A stretch of DNA of 64,000 nucleotides, taken from contig CAAFWU010000036.1 in NCBI GenBank assembly GCA_900766825.1, positions 16,509 to 80,508 of the forward strand, in the 5' to 3' direction. Each line of letters begins with the position of its first letter. The stretch's first letter is position 1. The translations under genes were made by a program, and so were the position numbers. The stretch comes from Bacteroidales bacterium. GTDB lineage: Bacteria > Bacteroidota > Bacteroidia > Bacteroidales > Marinilabiliaceae. Positions 35,620-44,045 of the stretch are shown here, piece by piece. The notes below the pieces were generated by a model. It saw only the letters and a list, made by a program, of their open reading frames with translations. It did not search any database and was not told the DNA's origin.

Positions 35620-35828
35620 ATTCTAATGCGGTGCCGAACAACGCCCGCCAGCCGCCGACGGTCCTGGGCGCAGGCACCAGAATACCTACTATTTTTTTAC
35701 ACCTACAACAGTACATATTGCGCCGCAACACACAAGAGCGTTCTCCAGGGCGCAATTCATCAAAGTAACCACTTCATCATAAGACCAAGTGACCCCGCTT
35801 CTGCTTTAGCTGGCAGAGGCGGGGTTTT
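35620..35828 (+). ncRNA. Candidate structured RNA (unassigned)
   Basis: Hairpin 1 is nested: ATTCT/AGAAT (35620-35624, 35679-35683), GGTGCC/GGCACC (35630-35635, 35673-35678), GCCC/GGGC (35643-35646, 35666-35669) and CCG/CGG (35652-35654, 35659-35661). Hairpin 2 pairs ATTGCGCC with GGCGCAAT (35717-35724, 35749-35756). An intrinsic terminator ends the stretch. I recognise no known RNA class, and it could simply be the 3' untranslated region of the lyase mRNA. Confidence 0.3.
35792..35828 (+). terminator. Rho-independent terminator
   Basis: CCCCGCTTCTGC pairs with GCAGAGGCGGGG (one mismatch), followed by TTTT. Confidence 0.8.
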
Positions 35829-35913
35829 ATGTATTTAGAAATATTTCACAAAACGGTCTTATTTTGAAACATTATTGTATCACGCTTGCCCCAAAGGAGA
35901 AAAACAGCGGGCA

Positions 35914-35921
35914 TAACTTTG
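35914..35921 (+). promoter_or_regulatory. -7 box of the YfiR-like gene
   Basis: TAACTTTG matches TAnnTTTG exactly, 85 bases before the start codon. Confidence 0.45.
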
Positions 35922-36005
35922 CCTTCGAGGTTAAAAGGGACACTTAGAAAGTCAGCCTCAGATTAATCACCTAATGCATAAAGCATATAATTATCAAAAA
36001 AAGCG

Positions 36006-36509
36006 ATGAAACACCTACTACTTCTTCTTATCGTTCTCTTCTGTAGTGTAGGGGCCTTTGGTCAGACATACAAAGTGCACTCGCTCTACATCTACAAATT
36101 TGCCCGCAGCACCAGTTGGCCCGAGGCCGACCAGACACGTCCGTTGGTAATAACAATTGTGGGCGATGCCGAGTTGGCCAACGAACTGCGCAATCAGACC
36201 AAAAACAAGAGTGTGGCGGGCAGAAGCATCGACGTTGTCTCGGTGCCATTTTCCAACAGTCTGCCCAAGTGCGACATTGTATACATTGGAGCCAAGTTCA
36301 ACGATAAGTTTTGCTCACTAATCCGCACACAGAACAACAGTAAGATGTTGGTTCTGAGCGCCATGCCAGGTCAGTGCCGCAACGGTGCTTGCATTGCCTT
36401 TGCCAAAGAGGGGGCCGACAAGGACTATGAGATTTGCGAGGCCAACATTGCTCGCAACGGTCTGCACATGAACCGAAACATATTTGAAAAGGGCAGAGCG
36501 GTTCAGTAA
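36006..36509 (+). CDS. YfiR family (DUF4154) secreted protein
   Basis: The 167 residues begin with a signal peptide (KHLLLLLIVLFCSVGAFGQ). The mature part has the DUF4154/YfiR pattern: KVHSLYIYKFARSTSWP (in YfiR-type proteins a 'kaaflynFakfveWP' start), LVITIVGDAEL, KCDIVYIG and VLSAMPGQCRNGACIAFA. YfiR in Pseudomonas is a periplasmic regulator of a diguanylate cyclase; no such partner is adjacent here, so the partner is unknown. It appears monocistronic. Confidence 0.82.
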   Translation: MKHLLLLLIVLFCSVGAFGQTYKVHSLYIYKFARSTSWPEADQTRPLVITIVGDAELANELRNQTKNKSVAGRSIDVVSVPFSNSLPKCDIVYIGAKFNDKFCSLIRTQNNSKMLVLSAMPGQCRNGACIAFAKEGADKDYEICEANIARNGLHMNRNIFEKGRAVQ

Positions 36510-36648
36510 CCACCCCACCCTACTTACTTTTACTGAGATTAGCTTTGAGAAAATAGCCACAAACTTTTACCCAAAACCTACATTTTAAAATTCATGACCT
36601 AGAGCCACGCTCAGAGTATGAACTGAGACTTAGGAGTAGGGCTTAGAC

Positions 36649-37290
36649 TCAGTAGGCGTTGGCCACAAAATGGCGCAAGAGATTGATGGCCACCTCGTTG
36701 TGACCACCTTGCGGTACAATGACGTCGGCATAGCGCTTGCTGGGTTCAATGAACTGAAGGTGCATGGGCTTCACGGTCTGCTCGTAGTGATGGAGCACGC
36801 CCTGAAGCTCACGACCACGTTCGGTAACGTCGCGGGCAATGCGGCGAGCTAGTCGGTCGTCGGCATCGGCATCCACAAAGACCTTGAGATCCATGAGTTC
36901 GCGAAGCTCAGGTATGGCAAGAACCAGAATACCCTCAACCACAATGACGTCGGTTGGCTCAACGTGTATGGTCTCCTTCATTCGGGTGCTCACAACAAAC
37001 GAGTAGGTGGGCATCTCGATGGGGTGACCTTCTTTGAGTTGCTTCAGATGGTTGATAAGAAGCGGAAACTCAATGGCTTGAGGATGGTCGAAGTTGATGC
37101 GTCGGCGCTCCTCGAGGGTTAGGTGGCTATTGTCGTTATAGTAATTATCTTGGCTTATGACACTTATTCGGCTGGGGTCGCAACCCTCCACCACCTTGTT
37201 CACCACGGTGGTTTTGCCCGAGCCAGAGCCGCCCGCAATGCCAATTATCAGCTTTGGGCGACGAAACTTAACCTCGTTATTTTCTTCCAT
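36649..37290 (-). CDS. udk: Uridine kinase
   Basis: It phosphorylates uridine and cytidine in pyrimidine salvage. The 213 residues have Walker A GGSGSGKTT (20-28), QDNYYNDNSHLTLEERRRIN, NFDHPQAIEFPLL, VIVVEGILVLAIPELRELMD and the LID region DRLARRIARDVTERGR. Length is normal. Its start is 6 bases from the stop of the E1-like gene upstream, so it is co-transcribed with recO and the E1-like gene. Confidence 0.95.
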   Translation of the reverse strand: MEENNEVKFRRPKLIIGIAGGSGSGKTTVVNKVVEGCDPSRISVISQDNYYNDNSHLTLEERRRINFDHPQAIEFPLLINHLKQLKEGHPIEMPTYSFVVSTRMKETIHVEPTDVIVVEGILVLAIPELRELMDLKVFVDADADDRLARRIARDVTERGRELQGVLHHYEQTVKPMHLQFIEPSKRYADVIVPQGGHNEVAINLLRHFVANAY

Positions 37291-37296
37291 TATATT

Positions 37297-39015
37297 CTAA
37301 TTATTTGCGGTCATTTGACACACTGCATTGCAGACTTGCTGAGGCTCAACATCTATGCCATGTCGGTTGGGGTGGATGACCAGAGGCGATGCAATAAGGT
37401 AGCGCATGGCGGCTGGCGATAGGGTTAGGTGCGAGAGGATGATGTGCGCCGTGCGACCCGTGGGGTCGCTGTCTACAATGCAAAGACGTTTTGTTCTGCG
37501 GAGCGACTGTTCTATGAGCCCCTCGGAGTCCAGCGGTCGGAGCGACCCCAAATGAATGAGTTCGGCACGTATGCCACGGGCGGATAGGAGCCGTGTGGCG
37601 TCGTGACTGGGCAATGTTGAGGCGCCGAAGGAGACTATGGTAACGTCTTCGCCCTGAGTCATCTGATGTGCCATGCCCAGAGCCGTATGGTTCAGTGCCA
37701 CAGGTTCTTCTGTCTGTTCGCGTTCGCGGGCGGACTCCAAAACCACGGCCATGCGTGCATTGGGTAGCAGGAGCCTATAGGCCGCACGTGCCTCCGATTG
37801 AGTGGCGGGGGTCAGTATGGGTGTGGAATCTGGCGTGGCGTTGGCAATGCGGGCTGCGTTTCGACTGGTGGTGCGTATTAGGAGGCGAGCCTCGGCATGA
37901 CGCATGAGCAGCGAGGAGGCAATGGCATCGTCGTCGCTCTCCACCACTGGGTAGAGGCCCTCCTTGGCCACGCCTATGGCTTTGTTTATGGCGCTGGGTA
38001 TGAGCGGCATGAGCATCATCTGCATGGGGCAGAGGTCCGATAGGGGCTCAATGTCCACCAGAGTTTTGCGCGGCGTATGGAGTGGGGTGTCGGCCACGAG
38101 GGATGTCAGATAGGCCCCACGGCGTTCGCGTTCCACGGTGCGTTGGCTCTCGGCCTCGAGGTCGGCAATCTGCTGGGGTGTGGCAATGCGTTTGTCGGTG
38201 AGCCAGAGTTTGAACTTGTCGATGTCGGCATCGGAACCTGAGACAAAGGTTAGGGTTGTGGCTCCAGCTCGGGTGCGATTCATCTGGGTTATCATGACGC
38301 GGCAGGTGGCCTCGTAGTCGTCGCCTTTTACTGACTCCATGTAGAGGGTTTTGCGTTGCCCCACGGCCTGAGCGAAGCCAGTGAGCTGTCGCATAAGGTT
38401 GCCGTTGGTTGTGGCTCCGCTATTGTTCCAGAGCACCACGGCAATGGGCAGCGAGCGGGAAGCGGCAAAACTTATGGCCTCGAGAAATTCGCCATCGGCC
38501 GAGAAGGTGCTGCCAATGGTGCAGACCACCACACGTTGCCCACGATGCTGGGGGCTGGCTGTGGGTGTTGGGGATTGGGGGCCCTCAGCCTCGTCATCGT
38601 CAGTTTGGGCATTGCTCACTTGGGCCAGCGCCAGACCTACGGCCACCTGAATTTCGCTGGCTTGGGACATGACGTCGGGTGTGCCCTCGGCCTTTGACTC
38701 GGAGGCAAAGAGCGACTCGAAGAATCCGCGAATGGTCATCTGCCCCTGAGCCAAATTGCTGGCAATGTCCAGCCCAGCACTGAGGTAGGTGTCGGTGGGC
38801 TCCACGAAACGAGACAATGCCACTTGGGCCACGTCGCATCGGGCGCTCACATTGCCACAGTCGGCATCGAGCAGGGCTGTGCGGAGCATCTGGCGGGCAG
38901 AGTAGGCTGTGCGATAGTCCTCCATAACCTGCTGCTTGAACTGCTTGAGGCTTAGGTCGGCTTGCTGCCTTTGACGCACCGACTCGGCACTCGGTTGGGT
39001 GGTATCTGTTGGCAT
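37297..39015 (-). CDS. Degenerate E1/transketolase-like protein
   Basis: The 572 residues resemble a fused alpha-beta 2-oxoacid dehydrogenase E1. The N-terminal half carries a thiamin-site-like stretch GSTFSADGEFLEAISFAA then LPIAVVLWNNSG, where the expected GDG is replaced by GST. The C-terminal half looks like the E1-beta/transketolase C domain (MTQGEDVTIVSFGASTLPSH, LIHLGSLRPLDSEGLIEQSL, RLCIVDSDPTGRTAHI). Length is short for a fused E1 (about 650-700), and an acidic/Pro-rich linker (about 137-157) interrupts the alpha part. Loss of the metal/thiamin Asp suggests reduced or altered activity. It may act as a scaffold. It sits between recO and udk in one operon. Confidence 0.6.
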   Translation of the reverse strand: MPTDTTQPSAESVRQRQQADLSLKQFKQQVMEDYRTAYSARQMLRTALLDADCGNVSARCDVAQVALSRFVEPTDTYLSAGLDIASNLAQGQMTIRGFFESLFASESKAEGTPDVMSQASEIQVAVGLALAQVSNAQTDDDEAEGPQSPTPTASPQHRGQRVVVCTIGSTFSADGEFLEAISFAASRSLPIAVVLWNNSGATTNGNLMRQLTGFAQAVGQRKTLYMESVKGDDYEATCRVMITQMNRTRAGATTLTFVSGSDADIDKFKLWLTDKRIATPQQIADLEAESQRTVERERRGAYLTSLVADTPLHTPRKTLVDIEPLSDLCPMQMMLMPLIPSAINKAIGVAKEGLYPVVESDDDAIASSLLMRHAEARLLIRTTSRNAARIANATPDSTPILTPATQSEARAAYRLLLPNARMAVVLESAREREQTEEPVALNHTALGMAHQMTQGEDVTIVSFGASTLPSHDATRLLSARGIRAELIHLGSLRPLDSEGLIEQSLRRTKRLCIVDSDPTGRTAHIILSHLTLSPAAMRYLIASPLVIHPNRHGIDVEPQQVCNAVCQMTANN

Positions 39016-39054
39016 TGAATGGGATTGAAGGGGATAAACAAAAGATGCTGAGCG

Positions 39055-39783
39055 TCAGCTCAGTTGGGCCAAGATTAGGTGGGACTGAAGTGAGCCGAAG
39101 CCAGGGGTATGCAAGCGGAAGTAGGTGGACATGGCATCGATGGCTTGGCACTTTTCTTGACGTGATAGACCCATTTGGCTTAGGTTATGTTCGTCGGCCG
39201 ACTCTATGATGTGCCACACTTGGGCGGCACGGTCGGTGAGAACGTAGGGGTGTGTTGGCAAGTGAGCCACCCATTGGCCCGCCTCCATGTCGAATATGTT
39301 GCAGCCTTCGGTCTTAAGTTCGTGACCAAAGCCCAGATATTGCGACAGCTGCATCATAAAAAGCAAATGGAAGGAAGGGAGCCCAGGCATGCCCTCGTCC
39401 AGCCTTAGGACAGAGTGCCACACAAAGTCGAAGAGTTCGGGATCGGGCACATCGGCTGGCACTGCATGGGTTATGAGTTCGGCAATGAAGAGGGCCTCGG
39501 CACGCCGGACAGGATCGAAGGGTATGGCGCAGCAAGGGTGTGCAAACTGGAGCCCACTCATGCGGGGCATGCCCCCTTTGCGGCTGCGGCCTGCCACAAA
39601 CTCAACGAGCGAGAGGGGCATGGTAACGGCGGCTGGTGTTGACCTACGCGTACCATGACCTGCGCCAACCATAAAGGCTCGGCGGCCATCGGCGGTGAGA
39701 ATGTTCACAACCAAATTGCTGTCGCCATATCGCACGGTGCTCAGCACCACGCCACGTATTTTGTCGTTGTCGGTATTGGGCAT
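39055..39783 (-). CDS. recO: DNA repair protein RecO
   Basis: RecO loads RecA on gaps with RecR. It encodes about 242 residues from the ATG at 39783 (MPNTDNDKIRGVVLSTVRYGDSN). The N-terminal OB-fold has GVVLSTVRYGDSNLVVNILTADGRRAFMV; the helical part has RRAEALFIAELITHAVPADVPDPELFDFV and HLLFMMQLSQYLGFG. No Cys4 zinc site is seen, as in other Bacteroidetes RecO. It is the first gene of a recO-E1-udk run. Confidence 0.88.
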   Translation of the reverse strand: MPNTDNDKIRGVVLSTVRYGDSNLVVNILTADGRRAFMVGAGHGTRRSTPAAVTMPLSLVEFVAGRSRKGGMPRMSGLQFAHPCCAIPFDPVRRAEALFIAELITHAVPADVPDPELFDFVWHSVLRLDEGMPGLPSFHLLFMMQLSQYLGFGHELKTEGCNIFDMEAGQWVAHLPTHPYVLTDRAAQVWHIIESADEHNLSQMGLSRQEKCQAIDAMSTYFRLHTPGFGSLQSHLILAQLS

Positions 39784-39981
39784 AGTTAGGTAAGGGGGAC
39801 GCATTCCGTTATCATAGAAGCTCTGGTGCTTGATATTTTGCCGAGTAAGGCTAAGGGCATACGTCTTTTTAACCCTATGCGAATATAGGCAAAAAAAGAG
39901 GAAAAGGGGGATAATTTGGGTTAAGTCTAAAAAAGTTTAATTAACTTACACAGACCTATACCAATCAAACAAATGTGAGTC

Positions 39982-41703
39982 ATGGGAAAATACGTCAATC
40001 CTTCGGTCACGCCCAAAATCGATAGCTATTTCTATATCGATATGTCGCGCAACATCCGCTATGCAAAAAATGAGTTTGGCACCAAATTCTCGTTTCTATG
40101 CATATGCACACCTCGTCTGTTTGGCAAGACCCTGCTGGCCGATTTAGTGGCAGCCTACTTCAGCAAGGGGTCCGATAGTCGCAGTTTTTTCTCTTCCCAA
40201 GAGTGCAGTAAAGATGAGGATTGGGACCGTTACCTCAACAAAGTAGACGTGATAAAATTCGACTTGGATGCAGAGTATAAGGCAGCACAAGATAAGGCAC
40301 AACTCTTTAACAATCTGCAAAGTAAGATTGTGCAGGAGCTTTGCAATGAGTATCCCTCGATTGGCTTAAGAAAGAACTCTTTGTTGACCACGGCCATAGA
40401 GCGTGTCTATACACAAACGGGACAGAGGTTTGTGTTTATAATTGACAACTACGACATCTTCTGGCGCAAAATGGAGGGTGAGCCAGAGTTAGAGAATTTG
40501 CAGAGAACCCAAATAGGGCTGATGAACAAATGGTTCAGCAAAAAGTTTAAGGAGGGACCTATTGGCTTGGCCTACATAACAGGCATTTTGCCCTTGCCCC
40601 GAAAGGTGAGGCTCAGCATAGTAAAGAATTTTGACGAGTGCACCACACATAACGAGCAGCTGACCAACATACTGGGCTTTTCGGCTTACGAACTCTCCGA
40701 CTATTTAAATGACGAGGAGAAGTGCTGCGACTTGGAGAAAATGTACTGCGGTTTCTACTACACTGGCGAGGACCGCTATCGTTTTGGAGGCAAAGCCGTT
40801 AACCCCTATTCTATTAATCAGGCCATGAAGTACGGCAAGTTGGAGAACTACTGGATTCAGCAGACACCCGAGAATGAGTTGCCATCGTTGCTAAACCCCG
40901 ACATCCCAAATTTGGAAGAGGCACTGCTGGAGTTGCTCGAGGGAGCCGAATTGGAGGGCTACGTTTGGGAGTTCAAGAACCGATTTGAGCGTTTCAGCAA
41001 TTTAGACGACCAATTTGCCTACCTTGTGCACTACGGCTACTTGGTTCACAACCCCAAATGGATCTACTGCAACATTCCGCACGGCATGGAGATGTACCGC
41101 GTGTGGTTCAACAGCCTGGAGAGGTCCAACATATTCCCCCACTTGGCGCAGATAATCAGGGCGAGCCGCGAACTGATAGACGCAGCCGACAGGTGCGATG
41201 CCGAGGGCGTTGCCGCAGCCTATGCCAAGAGCCGAAGCTTGTCGCCAGACAAAAAAAAGGGTGCACTTTGGCGAGCTTGCTTCACATCGCAATGTGACTA
41301 CACCGACGAACCTTTGGGCTGCGGTCAACTCAATATGTTTGCCCTTTTCCCCCTCGAGACACAGAAAAATGTGCTGATTATCTGCCTAACCGACAAAGAC
41401 AAGGTGGAGGAGAGCATGAAGTATTTCGCTCATAGAGCAGAACGTGTTGACTACAACGACGAGCGAACTCGTTACTTCAACTATAACTTTGTTTGCATCT
41501 ACCGCGACTCCGAGTCCGAAACAAAGGAGAGCCCCGAGACCTACAAATGCAAAATAGAGACAAAACAGATTGAGCCCGACCACCACGAGAAGCTAATGGT
41601 GATAAAGGCTAAGGAGATGGAGGAGATGGAAAAGAAGAGAGCCAAAGAGGAGAAAGAGAGACAGGAGATGGCCAAAAACAGAAAGATACGGCTACTTTTC
41701 TGA
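39982..41703 (+). CDS. Diverged AAA-ATPase/PD-(D/E)XK family member with altered active sites (copy 2)
   Basis: The 573 residues align along their whole length with the other copies (VNPSVTPK, FYIDMS, SKGSDSR, LAYITGILPL, FGLTA-equivalent ILGFSAYE, NPYSINQAM, YLVHYGYLVHNP, CNIPHGMEMYRVWF). The P-loop is TPRLFGKT (43-50). The Walker B Glu is Asn (IIDNYD, 154-159). In the nuclease core the Asp of GYADVV is replaced (GCGQLNMFAL), and ExK of IELKK reads CLT (IICLTDKDK). A charged coiled-coil tail of about 50 residues (EMEEMEKKRAKEEKERQEM) is added. I infer that both activities are lost or changed. It lies in normal-GC sequence and lacks the promoter box and hairpin of the other copies. Confidence 0.75.
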   Translation: MGKYVNPSVTPKIDSYFYIDMSRNIRYAKNEFGTKFSFLCICTPRLFGKTLLADLVAAYFSKGSDSRSFFSSQECSKDEDWDRYLNKVDVIKFDLDAEYKAAQDKAQLFNNLQSKIVQELCNEYPSIGLRKNSLLTTAIERVYTQTGQRFVFIIDNYDIFWRKMEGEPELENLQRTQIGLMNKWFSKKFKEGPIGLAYITGILPLPRKVRLSIVKNFDECTTHNEQLTNILGFSAYELSDYLNDEEKCCDLEKMYCGFYYTGEDRYRFGGKAVNPYSINQAMKYGKLENYWIQQTPENELPSLLNPDIPNLEEALLELLEGAELEGYVWEFKNRFERFSNLDDQFAYLVHYGYLVHNPKWIYCNIPHGMEMYRVWFNSLERSNIFPHLAQIIRASRELIDAADRCDAEGVAAAYAKSRSLSPDKKKGALWRACFTSQCDYTDEPLGCGQLNMFALFPLETQKNVLIICLTDKDKVEESMKYFAHRAERVDYNDERTRYFNYNFVCIYRDSESETKESPETYKCKIETKQIEPDHHEKLMVIKAKEMEEMEKKRAKEEKERQEMAKNRKIRLLF

Positions 41704-41743
41704 TCTTTCCAAACAATTTTCATCACCCCAAAAGTAGCCCCCG

Positions 41744-41820
41744 CAAAAAACACCCAACCCCACGCTCCGTTCCTAAGAAATTAACTTGGGAAACCGAGCC
41801 GTGGGGTTGGGTTTGTATTA
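41744..41820. terminator. Bidirectional terminator between copy 2 and argD
   Basis: CCCAACCCCACG pairs with CGTGGGGTTGGG (41754-41765, 41800-41811); an AAAAAA run on the left gives T6 for the minus strand (argD) and GTTTGTATT follows on the right. Confidence 0.8.
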
Positions 41821-41849
41821 ACTAAGCGGGGTCTATTGCTTACCAACTT

Positions 41850-42974
41850 TTAGCCGAGCACCTCAGTCAAAGCCTTGAGGAACTCATCGGCCTGAGCCTT
41901 GGTGAGGCAGAGAGGAGGCAGGACACGAACCATGTTTTGACCCGACACGCCAGTGAAGATATGCTTCTCGAAGAGCAGTTTCTGACGGATGGGGGAAACG
42001 GGCTCGTTGAACTCGATGCCTATCATGAGACCACGTCCGCGAACTGCCTTGATGCGAGGGCTCTTGGGCATGTTGTCCATTATGTACTGACCCACCTCTG
42101 CGGAGTTCTTTTCCAACCCTTCGGCTTTGTAGACATCGGCCACCGCAATGGCTGCCGCCATGCCCAGATAGTTGCCACCAAAGGTGGTGCCGAGCATACC
42201 CTTTACGGCCTCGAACTCGGGCGATATGAGCACAGCGCCCACGGGAAAACCGTTGGCAATGCCTTTGGCCATGGAGATAAGGTCGGGCTTGATGCCAGCA
42301 TATTGGTGGGCAAAGAACTTACCGCTGCGACCATAGCCACTCTGGATCTCGTCTACAATGAGCACAGTGCCATGGGCATGGCAGAGATCCAAGAGATCGC
42401 GCATAAACTGTTCGTCGGGGATGTTGATGCCACCGCAGCCCTGGATGCCTTCGATGATGACGGCGGCCACATCGTTGCCCACAAGATGTTGCTTAACACT
42501 CTCCAAATTATTCAACTCGGCCCAGAGAACCTCGTGCTGACGGTTGAAGGGGGAGTTGATGTTTGGGTTGTCGGTAACGGCCACGGCACCACTGGTGCGA
42601 CCATGGAAACTCTTGCGGAAGGAGACCACTTTGCTGCGACCAGTGTGGAAGGATGCCAACTTGAGGCAGTTCTCGTTGGCCTCGGCACCACTGTTGCAGA
42701 GGAAGAAATGATAGTCCGTAAGACCGCTGAGCTCACCAATCTTCTGAGCCAACTCGGCCTGCAGGGGGTTGATGACGCTGTTGGAGTAGAAGGCTATCTT
42801 ATTGAGTTGCTTGGTGATGCTCTCAACGTAGTGGGGGTGACTGTGACCAATGGAAATCACGGCATGACCGCCATAGAGGTCGAGGTACTCCACGCCCTTG
42901 TCGTCCCACACCTTGCAACCCTGAGCATGGTCGGGCACAACGTTGAAGAGGCTGTATACGTCGAATAGATTCAT
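41850..42974 (-). CDS. argD: Acetylornithine/succinylornithine aminotransferase
   Basis: A PLP-dependent class III aminotransferase that makes N-acyl-ornithine in arginine synthesis. The 374 residues have GVEYLDLYGGHAVISIGHSHP, FLCNSGAEANENCLKLA, VVSFRKSFHGRT, VDEIQSGYGRSGKFFA and the PLP-Lys region ISMAKGIANGFPVGAV, ending GRGLMIGIE. It is the last gene of the minus-strand arginine cluster, 24 bases after argC. Confidence 0.95.
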   Translation of the reverse strand: MNLFDVYSLFNVVPDHAQGCKVWDDKGVEYLDLYGGHAVISIGHSHPHYVESITKQLNKIAFYSNSVINPLQAELAQKIGELSGLTDYHFFLCNSGAEANENCLKLASFHTGRSKVVSFRKSFHGRTSGAVAVTDNPNINSPFNRQHEVLWAELNNLESVKQHLVGNDVAAVIIEGIQGCGGINIPDEQFMRDLLDLCHAHGTVLIVDEIQSGYGRSGKFFAHQYAGIKPDLISMAKGIANGFPVGAVLISPEFEAVKGMLGTTFGGNYLGMAAAIAVADVYKAEGLEKNSAEVGQYIMDNMPKSPRIKAVRGRGLMIGIEFNEPVSPIRQKLLFEKHIFTGVSGQNMVRVLPPLCLTKAQADEFLKALTEVLG

Positions 42975-42998
42975 TGTCTCGTAAGATCGTTTTTGTGA

Positions 42999-43964
42999 TT
43001 AGAAACCAGTAGGTTTAAGGTTCAAACCTGTGTTCTCTGGCAAACCAAAGAGGAGGTTCATGTTCTCAACGGCCTGACCTGCAGCACCCTTAACCAAGTT
43101 GTCGATAAAGGAGACCACGTGGAGTTTGGTTCCGTATTTCTTGACGTAGAGAACACACTTGTTGGTGTTCACCACCATCTTGAGGTCGGGGTTTTGGTCC
43201 ACAACGTGCACAAAGGGCTCGTCGCGATAGTAGCTCTTGTAAATCTCCTGAGCATCAGCCTCATCGAATTCGCAATCGAAATAGACAGAAGCCATGATGC
43301 CTCGGGTGTGGCAGCCGCGAACGGGCACAAAGTTGAGATTGCCCTTGTAGTGAGGAGCCAGTCGGCTGAGGGTCTCATTAACCTCGCCCAGATGTTGGTG
43401 GGTGAAGGCTTTGTAGCACGAGAGGTTGCTATCGCGCCAGCTGAAGTGTGTTGTCTCCGATGGTTTCTGTCCCGCACCCGTTGAGCCCGTGATACCAGTA
43501 ACGTGCACCTCGCCCAGTTTGTCGAGTTTGGCCATGGGAAGCAGAGCCAGCTGGATGCTTGTGGCAAAGCAGCCAGGGTTGGCAATGCGGTCGGCAGCCT
43601 TAATCTCTCGTCGGAAGGCCTCGGGCAGACCGTAGACAAACCCGTCGGCGTTGTCTTGCAAACGGAAGTCGTTCGAGAGGTCGATAATCTTGCCGTTGAA
43701 GTCCTTGGGCAATTTGTCCACATAGCCGCGGCTCTTGCCGTGACCCATGCAGAGGAAGATGACGTCGGCCGTGTTGACGGGGGCATCGGCGGTGAAAGTC
43801 AGTGTGGTCTCGCCAACCAAGTCGTGGTGGGCACTCCACACAGGCTCGCCAGCGTGGCTCTCGCTTTGGGCGAACAGAATGTTGGCCCAGGGGTGGTTTA
43901 TGAGAATGCGCATCAACTCACCACCTGTGTAGCCAGCGGCGCCTATTATTCCTACTTGAATCAT
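42999..43964 (-). CDS. argC: N-acetyl-gamma-glutamyl-phosphate reductase
   Basis: It reduces the N-acyl-glutamyl phosphate with NADPH. The 321 residues have the Rossmann start GIIGAAGYTGGELMRIL, the catalytic Cys in ANPGCFATSIQLAL, SGLTGSTGAG-like ITGSTGAGQKPSE, HQHLGEV and the C-terminal HVVSFIDNLVKGAAGQAVEN. In Bacteroidetes the acyl group can be succinyl instead of acetyl; which one applies here cannot be read from sequence. Confidence 0.96.
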   Translation of the reverse strand: MIQVGIIGAAGYTGGELMRILINHPWANILFAQSESHAGEPVWSAHHDLVGETTLTFTADAPVNTADVIFLCMGHGKSRGYVDKLPKDFNGKIIDLSNDFRLQDNADGFVYGLPEAFRREIKAADRIANPGCFATSIQLALLPMAKLDKLGEVHVTGITGSTGAGQKPSETTHFSWRDSNLSCYKAFTHQHLGEVNETLSRLAPHYKGNLNFVPVRGCHTRGIMASVYFDCEFDEADAQEIYKSYYRDEPFVHVVDQNPDLKMVVNTNKCVLYVKKYGTKLHVVSFIDNLVKGAAGQAVENMNLLFGLPENTGLNLKPTGF

Positions 43965-44045
43965 AATCTTTTAAAAACCTGCAATTTGCGCTCCTGTTCT
44001 TTTGTCTGTCATTTTGGGGTAGGGAGGATTTCCCAACCGTAGGCA

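Larger units (their letters stand above)
35560..36005 (+). other. Intergenic region after the pectate lyase gene
   Basis: No credible gene lies in these 446 bases. It contains three hairpins in a row (35620-35683, 35717-35756, and the terminator at 35792-35828), then the promoter of the YfiR-like gene. The first two are described under the candidate RNA. Confidence 0.5.

Noticed and set aside
35626..35838. 70-codon open frame after the pectate lyase gene
   Set aside because: It crosses three hairpins including a terminator, and its composition is not protein-like.
36607..36652. Repeated CTCAG/CTTAG motifs just beyond the udk stop
   Set aside because: The arms pair poorly (several mismatches) and no T run follows, so I do not call a terminator.
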